Source of the DNA: Stenotrophomonas sp. ESTM1D_MKCIP4_1
GTDB lineage: Bacteria; Pseudomonadota; Gammaproteobacteria; Xanthomonadales; Xanthomonadaceae
NCBI RefSeq assembly: GCF_003086895.1
Contig: NZ_CP026004.1
Span: 396,572-460,571, forward strand
Direction: 5' to 3'
DNA length: 64,000 nt
Shown in pieces: positions 58,529-64,000 of this stretch. Position numbers and translations under genes: made by a program. Within the stretch, counting starts at the first letter, position 1. Each line of letters starts with the position of its first letter. The notes below the pieces were generated by a model, which searched no databases, had not been told where the DNA came from, and worked only from the letters and a program-made list of their open reading frames with translations.

Positions 58529-61324
58529 ATGACCCTCGCCCCCGCTGAACTGCCCGCCACCCTGCAGCCTCTGGTCGACCGCGCGCTGGCGCGCCTGTCC
58601 CAGGCCGTGCCCGAGCCGCTCCCCGCCGAACAGCTGCCGTTCCTGGCCGCCCTGGCGGTGGCCAGCGACTTCGCCCTGGACACCCTGGTGCGTCAGCCGG
58701 CCCTGCTGGCCCATCTGGCCCAGCCCGGCTGCCCGCCGCTGCCACCGCCCGTGCTGGACCCGCAGCAGCCCAGCGATTGGCCCGCGCAGCTGCGCCGCTG
58801 GCGCACCGCCATGTCCACCCGCCTGGTCTGGCGCGATCTGGCCGGCCTGGATGACGTGCCGCAGACCCTGGCCGGCGCCACCACCCTGGCCGAAGCGTGC
58901 CTGCGCCTGGCGCTGGACGCGCTGCAGCAGGAATTCGCCCAGCGCCACGGCGTCATCCGCGACGACCACGGCCAGCCCCTGCAGCTGGTGGTGTTCGGCC
59001 TGGGCAAGCTGGGCGGTGGCGAGCTCAACTTCAGTTCCGATATCGATCTGGTCTACGCCTACGCCCAGGGCGGCGAATCCGATGGCCCGCGCCCGCTGGC
59101 GGCTGAGGAATACTTCGCCCGCCTCGGCCAGCGCCTGGCCAAGCTGCTGGACGACACCACCGTCGATGGGTTCAGCCACCGCGTCGACCTGCGCCTGCGC
59201 CCGTTCGGCAGTGCCGGCCGCGTGGCGTTGTCGTTCGCGGCGATGGACCAGTACTTCCAGCGCGAGGGCCGCGACTGGGAACGCTACGCCTGGTTGAAGG
59301 CGCGCGCGGTGGCGGGCGATATCGCCGCCGGTGAAGCGTGGCTGCAGACCCTGCGTCCGTTCGTCTACCGGCGCTATCTCGATTTCACCGCGCTGGACGG
59401 CCTGCGCGAGATGAAAGCGGCGATCACCGCCGAGGTCGCGCGCCGCGAGCTGCACGAAGACATCAAGCGTGGTGCCGGTGGCATCCGCGAAATCGAATTC
59501 CTGTGCCAGGCGCTGCAGCTGATCCGCGCCGGGCGCGAGCCCGTGCTGCGCGAGCGGCGCCTGCTGGTGGCCCTGCCCGCGCTGGTCAACGCCGGCCAGA
59601 TCGCGCCCGAAGATGGTGCCGCGCTGGGCGAGGCCTATCTGTTCCTGCGCCGGCTGGAAAACCGCCTGCAGATGCTGCGCGACGCACAGACCCACGTGCT
59701 GCCCAGCGATCCGCTCGATCGCCAGCGCATCGCCCTCGGCCTGGGCTACCCGGCGTGGGATGACCTGCGCGCGGCCCTGACCGCGCAGCAGCAGCGCGTC
59801 AGCACCGAATTTGCCGCGCTGCTGGCCCCGCGCAAGGGGCAGGCCGCCCCCGACGCGCTGGCCAGCTACTGGCGCAGCCTGCCCGAAGGCAGCAACAGCG
59901 AACTGCTGGCCGAGGCCGGTTTCTTCGATGCCAACGGCGCCGACCAGTCACTGCGCGATTTCGCCCAGAGCACCGGCGTGAAGTCATTGTCCGATGCCGC
60001 GCGTGCGCGCCTGGACCGCGTGTTGCCGGCGCTGCTGCATGCCGCCACGCGTTCGCCGCAGCCCGATGCCGCACTCAAGCGCGTGCTGGGCCTGCTGCAG
60101 GCGGTACTGCGCCGGACCAGCTATCTGGCGCTGCTGGACGAACAACCCAGCGCCCTGGCGCGGCTCGTGGACGTGCTGGCGCGCAGCGCGCTGCTGGCCG
60201 AACGCCTGGTGGCCTATCCGCTGCTGCTGGACGAACTGCTGGATGTACGCGTCTCCGGGCCGATGCCGGATTTCGCCGGCATGCTGGCCGAATGCCAGCA
60301 GGTGCTGCCGGTGGAAGATCCCGAGTCGCAACTGCGCTGGCTCAATGAAACGCGGCTGGCCCTCAGCTTCCGCATGGCGATGGCCACGCTGGATGGCCGC
60401 CAGGGTGCCGTGGACAGTACCCGCCAACTGGCCGAACTGGCGCAGGCGGTGGTCATCACCGTGCTGAAACTGGCCGAGGCGGACATGCGCGCCGCGCATG
60501 GCATCGTGCCCGGAGGCCGCTTCGCCATCATCGGCTACGGCAGCCTGGGCGGGTTGGAACTGGGCTTCGGCTCGGATCTGGATCTGGTGTTCCTGCACGA
60601 CCATCCTGCCGGCCTGGACGCCAGCGACGGCGCTCGCCCACTGGAACCTGGGCGCTGGTATGCGCGCCTGGCGCAGAAGGTGATGGCCCTGCTGGGCGCG
60701 GTCACCGCCGCCGGCCGCCTGTACGACATCGATGTGCGCCTGCGCCCGGATGGCGGCAAGGGCTCGCTGGTGTCCTCGTTGGCCAGCTACACCGAATACC
60801 AGCGCGAACGCGCCTGGACCTGGGAACACCAGGCCCTGGTACGCGCTCGCGGCGTGGCGGGTGACGCCAGCCTGCTGGCTGACTTCGAGCAGGTACGCGC
60901 ACAGACCCTGGGGCGCGCGCGCGACCCCGGCACGCTGTATGCCGACGTGCTGAAGATGCGCGGGCGCATGCGCACCGAACTGGACCGCAGCGATGCGGCG
61001 CGGCTGGACCTGAAACAGGGTGCGGGTGGCGTGGTCGATCTGGAGTTCCTGCTGCAGACCGGCGTGCTGGATCGTGCCGTCCAGCACACCGCGCTGCTGC
61101 AGCCGCGCGATACACCCTCGCTGATTGATGCGCTGGCGGCTGCCGGTTTCCTGCCGGTTGGAACCGCACACGCGTTGCACGGCGCGCATGCCACGCTGCT
61201 GGACGTGGGCCTGGCCTGCACGCTGGATCGTCGCCCGCGGCTGGCGCCCACCACCCCGGCAATTGAAGAAGCGTGTGCGGCGATCCGTGCCGCGTGCGTG
61301 GCGGCGGAACTGCCGTTTGCCTGA
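58529..61324 (+). CDS. glnE: Glutamine synthetase adenylyltransferase / deadenylylase
   Basis: 931 aa. Two nucleotidyltransferase halves: the deadenylylase with [20 protein letters not shown] (about 155-175), and the adenylyltransferase with [20 protein letters not shown] (about 671-690) and [20 protein letters not shown]. It switches glutamine synthetase activity according to PII and glutamine. A long open frame upstream is not supported; the ATG at 58529 fits the leaderless promoter. Confidence 0.96.
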   Translation: MTLAPAELPATLQPLVDRALARLSQAVPEPLPAEQLPFLAALAVASDFALDTLVRQPALLAHLAQPGCPPLPPPVLDPQQPSDWPAQLRRWRTAMSTRLVWRDLAGLDDVPQTLAGATTLAEACLRLALDALQQEFAQRHGVIRDDHGQPLQLVVFGLGKLGGGELNFSSDIDLVYAYAQGGESDGPRPLAAEEYFARLGQRLAKLLDDTTVDGFSHRVDLRLRPFGSAGRVALSFAAMDQYFQREGRDWERYAWLKARAVAGDIAAGEAWLQTLRPFVYRRYLDFTALDGLREMKAAITAEVARRELHEDIKRGAGGIREIEFLCQALQLIRAGREPVLRERRLLVALPALVNAGQIAPEDGAALGEAYLFLRRLENRLQMLRDAQTHVLPSDPLDRQRIALGLGYPAWDDLRAALTAQQQRVSTEFAALLAPRKGQAAPDALASYWRSLPEGSNSELLAEAGFFDANGADQSLRDFAQSTGVKSLSDAARARLDRVLPALLHAATRSPQPDAALKRVLGLLQAVLRRTSYLALLDEQPSALARLVDVLARSALLAERLVAYPLLLDELLDVRVSGPMPDFAGMLAECQQVLPVEDPESQLRWLNETRLALSFRMAMATLDGRQGAVDSTRQLAELAQAVVITVLKLAEADMRAAHGIVPGGRFAIIGYGSLGGLELGFGSDLDLVFLHDHPAGLDASDGARPLEPGRWYARLAQKVMALLGAVTAAGRLYDIDVRLRPDGGKGSLVSSLASYTEYQRERAWTWEHQALVRARGVAGDASLLADFEQVRAQTLGRARDPGTLYADVLKMRGRMRTELDRSDAARLDLKQGAGGVVDLEFLLQTGVLDRAVQHTALLQPRDTPSLIDALAAAGFLPVGTAHALHGAHATLLDVGLACTLDRRPRLAPTTPAIEEACAAIRAACVAAELPFA

Positions 61325-61332
61325 TCTTCAAG

Positions 61333-61412
61333 GGTAGATGCCAACCTTGGTTGGCATGAATGCAATGACCGGGCGGGAACCCGCTTTGGTAGGTGCCGAC
61401 CGTTGGTCGGCA
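61333..61412. repeat. SMAG-type units after glnE
   Basis: GTAGATGCCAACCTTGGTTG at 61334 and GTAGGTGCCGACCGTTGGTC at 61389, two direct units with AACC/GGTT-type stems. They lie between convergent genes. Confidence 0.85.
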
Positions 61413-61419
61413 CGCTCCG

Positions 61420-61980
61420 TCACCGCGCGCTGCGCAGCGGCGCCATCTTCCACAACAACGCACGGAACGGGGCCAGCAGGCACACGCCGATGGCCAGCTT
61501 CACTGCCAGATCGCCCGCCGCCCAACTCACCCACGGCAGGCCAGAACCGACAAACGCGATGGACCAGAAGATGATCGTGTCCAACGTCGCGCTGCAGGTG
61601 GTAGCCACCATCGGTGCACGCCACCAACTGCCACGGCGCAGGCGGTCGAACACGGTGATGTCCAGCAGCTGGGCCACGATGAAGGCCGTGCACGAGGCAA
61701 TGGCGATGCGCGGCGTTGCCACCCACACCGACAGCAGCACCGCCACCAGGAAGCCGACCCACGCCACGCGGCGGGCAGGGCCCGGGCCGAAGCGGCGGTT
61801 GATCAGGTTGCTCACCAGGAATGCGACCGGGTAGCTGAAGGCGCCCCACGTCAGCCAATCGTTGATGGGGTACTGCACCAGCACGTTGGACAGCAGCACC
61901 ACCGCGCCCATGGCCAGCACTGCCAGCACGAGCGCGCGCGGGGTCAGCGGGGCAAACACAGGGTCAGGACGCACGGACAT
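61420..61980 (-). CDS. yhhQ: VUT/YhhQ-family queuosine precursor transporter
   Basis: 186 aa, about six helices. It contains GAFSYPVAFLVSNLINRRFG, FIVAQLLDITVFDRLRR, and TTCSATLDTIIFWSIAFVG, as in the YhhQ/VUT family. It imports queuosine precursors (preQ0/preQ1) for tRNA modification. It is monocistronic. A GATAAT hexamer lies about 26 nt upstream of the start. Confidence 0.9.
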   Translation of the reverse strand: MSVRPDPVFAPLTPRALVLAVLAMGAVVLLSNVLVQYPINDWLTWGAFSYPVAFLVSNLINRRFGPGPARRVAWVGFLVAVLLSVWVATPRIAIASCTAFIVAQLLDITVFDRLRRGSWWRAPMVATTCSATLDTIIFWSIAFVGSGLPWVSWAAGDLAVKLAIGVCLLAPFRALLWKMAPLRSAR

Positions 61981-62089
61981 GGCGAGCCGGGGGAAAGAGG
62001 GAACCGCCCATTATCCGCCCGGCCACGCGCAACACCAACATCGTCGGTTCAGCCTGGTGGCTGGAAACGCGGCGGGAGCGAGGCGTGCA

Positions 62090-62320
62090 TCAGCGCCGGA
62101 TTTCCACGTCGACGCCCTTGCTGGAGAGCTCTTTGCGACACTCAGCGCTGACCGGCGCGATTGGCAGCGGCAATGGGCCATCGCGTGAATCGCGCAGCGC
62201 TGGCTGCTCGCGATAGGCATCCAGCTGTTGCTGGCACTGGTAGGAGAGCGGGTCCAGTTCGGTGGGCGAACTCACGCAGGCGGTGAGCAGGGTGAGTGGC
62301 AGCAGGCACAGCAGGCGCAT
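62090..62320 (-). CDS. Small lipoprotein, unknown function
   Basis: 76 aa. Signal peptide with lipobox LLTAC (Cys15). The mature part has DPLSYQCQQQLDAY and a second Cys (SAECRKEL) that may pair. GGAG lies before the ATG at 62320. No family recognised. Confidence 0.75.
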   Translation of the reverse strand: MRLLCLLPLTLLTACVSSPTELDPLSYQCQQQLDAYREQPALRDSRDGPLPLPIAPVSAECRKELSSKGVDVEIRR

Positions 62321-62379
62321 GGGAACTCCATTTCCGGGGAAGGCCTGGACCATCCTAAAGGGCATGGGCGCCCGTGCAA

Positions 62380-62466
62380 CGGTAGAGCCGGCCGCTGGCC
62401 GGCTGATGTGCGGGGTTGCCGGCCAGCGGCCGGCACTACCCGTTGCTGGCCGGCAGCCGGCGCTAC
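62380..62466. repeat. SMAG cluster at the 3' end of the ELM1-like gene
   Basis: A direct unit has its GTAG head at 62382. Inverted units end CACTAC near 62440 and CGCTAC at 62466. The last supplies the TAG stop codon (62463-62465) of the ELM1-like gene. Confidence 0.88.
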
Positions 62467-63428
62467 GCCAGGGTCAGGCGCGCGCTGACTTCGGCGGCCA
62501 CCCGCGCGGTTTCACGCAGGGGCTCGATGCGGTCGTGCTGCCAATCCAGCCAGCGCGTCTGCAGCCGACCACGTTCGTGCAACTGCTGCTGGAAGCGGGC
62601 CAGTCGCCCCTGTGCGGTGTCGGCCAGGGCCACCATCACCGGCAGGCGCGTGGCGCTGGCTTCGGACAGCAGGTTCACCGAATCGGGCGATACCACCACC
62701 CGGTCGGCCCAGCCCAGCAGGCCGGCATAGGGGTTCACGCCGTCGCCGCCATCACCCCAGATCACGTGCGGCAGGTGGGCGAACATCGCGCGCAGCACAT
62801 CGGCCAGGGCGGGCGGCGTGCGTCGCGAGGTGGTGGCCAGCAGGCTGCCGCCCTCGCTGCCTATCTGTTCGGCGAGTGCCTTGAACACCGCCACCATCGC
62901 CGTCTCGTCCCACGGGGCCAACGGCGTCGGCCCGCCCACCAGCAATGCGGTGCGTGGGCCGGGCAGGGCGCTGAAGTCGGCAAACGCGGCACGGCCCAGC
63001 GCCAGCCAGTCATCGTCCACCGGGTTCAGGCTGCCCACCAGGGTGAGCACGTTGCTGCCACGCAGGGCATCATGTTCGGGCACCACCACCAGATCCCAAT
63101 GACGGGCAGGCAGCCTCGGGTCGAGAATCTGCACCGTGCGGCTGCCGCGCCCACGCAGCACGCGCAGCGCACCGGCCGCCTGGCGGCCACAGCCGATGGC
63201 CAGCGCGGGGGCCTGCGCCGCCAACGCGGCAAAGTCCTCGCCATAGCCATTCACATCGCCGGGCAGGCGCCGCGGCGCGAGCCACCGCCACGGCGCGCGG
63301 GGCTGCAGCACCAGCGGGTGGTGGGTGCCCTGGCGCAGCGCCGAGGCCAGCGCGACCGCCTGGCGGACATTGCCCGCACGGCCGTCAGTGACCGTCCACG
63401 GCGCGCTCGATCGTTTCACCATTGGCAT
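62463..63428 (-). CDS. ELM1/GtrOC1-like (DUF1022) family protein
   Basis: 321 aa. The N-terminal TVTDGRAGNVRQAVALASAL and the C-terminal GWADRVVVSPDSVNLLSEAS are signatures of the ELM1 family, which has a glycosyltransferase-like two-domain fold. Bacterial members are of uncertain function; plant ELM1 recruits a fission factor. No signal peptide. An in-frame ATG at 63422 is an alternative start. The stop is given by a SMAG element. Confidence 0.88.
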   Translation of the reverse strand: MPMVKRSSAPWTVTDGRAGNVRQAVALASALRQGTHHPLVLQPRAPWRWLAPRRLPGDVNGYGEDFAALAAQAPALAIGCGRQAAGALRVLRGRGSRTVQILDPRLPARHWDLVVVPEHDALRGSNVLTLVGSLNPVDDDWLALGRAAFADFSALPGPRTALLVGGPTPLAPWDETAMVAVFKALAEQIGSEGGSLLATTSRRTPPALADVLRAMFAHLPHVIWGDGGDGVNPYAGLLGWADRVVVSPDSVNLLSEASATRLPVMVALADTAQGRLARFQQQLHERGRLQTRWLDWQHDRIEPLRETARVAAEVSARLTLA

Positions 63429-63548
63429 TAATTCGTTTCAGCCCTGCTGGGTGTTGCAACAGTCGCGACACTCTACACTCCTGATCGTCGTTTCGCCCTG
63501 CGCCTGCCGCGGGCACTGACTTCCCTTTGTTGCCCTGGAGATCCACCG

Positions 63549-64000
63549 ATGTCCCACGCGCTCGACGCTGCTGCACTGGACCAGTTGTTCCGCACTGCCC
63601 GTACCCAGAACGCCTTCCTCGACACGCCGGTGGAAGACGCCCAGCTGCACGCCCTGTACGAGCTGGTGAAGTGGGGCCCGACCGCTGCCAACGGCAGCCC
63701 GGCGCGCTTCGTGTTCGTGAAGTCGGCAGAAGCCAAGGCCAAGCTGGCCCCGGCGCTGTCCGAAGGCAACCACGACAAGACCCTGGCCGCCCCGGTCACC
63801 GTCATCGTCGGCTTCGATCAGGATTTCCACGAAAAGCTGCCGTACCTGTTCCCGCACACCGATGCCAAGGCCTGGTTCGACGGCCCGCGTGAAGGCCGCC
63901 ACGAAGGCGCGTTCCGCAACGGCAGCCTGCAGGGCGCCTACCTCATCCTGGCCGCACGCGCGCTGGGCCTGGATGCCGGCCCGATGTCCGGCTTCGACAA
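63549..64000 (+). CDS. rutE: RutE-like malonic semialdehyde reductase, nitroreductase family (partial)
   Basis: 150 residues are visible before the window ends. It starts [20 protein letters not shown] and has the FMN-binding nitroreductase features [36 protein letters not shown] and [20 protein letters not shown]. RutE and relatives reduce malonic semialdehyde or nitro compounds with NAD(P)H. No other rut gene is in view. GGAG lies before the ATG. The 3' end is outside the window. Confidence 0.9.
   Translation, partial: MSHALDAAALDQLFRTARTQNAFLDTPVEDAQLHALYELVKWGPTAANGSPARFVFVKSAEAKAKLAPALSEGNHDKTLAAPVTVIVGFDQDFHEKLPYLFPHTDAKAWFDGPREGRHEGAFRNGSLQGAYLILAARALGLDAGPMSGFD

Overview
The window looks like a chromosomal segment of a Stenotrophomonas species (S. 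maltophilia complex) or a very close xanthomonad. The evidence is high G+C coding sequence with strong third-position GC bias, gene content and order typical of Xanthomonadaceae, and dozens of short palindromes that begin with GTAG, the hallmark of the SMAG (Stenotrophomonas GTAG) REP-like elements. It is almost entirely core or lineage-core chromosome. I see no prophage, transposase, integron, CRISPR array or tRNA gene.

Layout. 1-1077: two intact 5S rRNA genes around a third that has lost its first ~36 nt and is fused directly to an rRNA-type promoter/leader. 1074-10747: envelope proteases and transport (M28 aminopeptidase lipoprotein, repeat-rich exported protein, EnvC-like M23 factor, CtpA, rhomboid protease, FadL), then the pnuC-nadR nicotinamide riboside salvage pair. 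10819-14052: putA. 14327-22899: the aa3 cytochrome c oxidase locus (coxB, coxA, small assembly protein, ctaG, ctaE, surf1, a CxxxC membrane-anchored protein, ctaA, ctaB). 23039-25877: ChaN-like protein, an unknown exported protein and an SBF-type transporter. 25948-32195: macromolecular-synthesis genes (rpsU, yqeY, yihY, dnaG) divergent from tsaD, a frameshifted Abi/HEPN gene, and folB. 32276-41060: MscS-type channel, GH3 beta-glucosidase behind a LacI-type operator, lipoprotein, PQQ-type sugar dehydrogenase, YiaA-like membrane protein.

39004-52010 is the most distinctive region. A MurR/RpiR regulator, YkuD-type L,D-transpeptidase, APC permease, L-Ala-D/L-Glu-type dipeptide epimerase, NlpC/P60 endopeptidase, transglutaminase-like protein, Oar-like TonB-dependent receptor, beta-lactamase-fold serine hydrolase and VanX-like D-Ala-D-Ala dipeptidase lie next to each other. 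Several are translationally coupled. Nearly every enzyme predicts a step on peptidoglycan stem peptides, so I propose a muropeptide capture, processing and catabolism locus. 52599-64000 returns to housekeeping: EF-hand protein, HAD hydrolase, DUF1338 (2-oxoadipate dioxygenase), succinyl-CoA:acetate-type CoA-transferase, glnE, YhhQ-like queuosine precursor transporter, ELM1-like protein, and the start of a RutE-like nitroreductase.

Three dispersed non-coding families shape the region. (i) SMAG elements supply the stop codon of five genes and are translated inside one small gene. (ii) A different hairpin family has GGGGTC...GACCCC ends and an inner stem that varies with pairing kept. (iii) A longer repeat contains GACGCCGTAAATACGTCC. 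At least five genes have a -10-like hexamer exactly 6 nt before the start codon and no ribosome binding site, which suggests leaderless transcripts.
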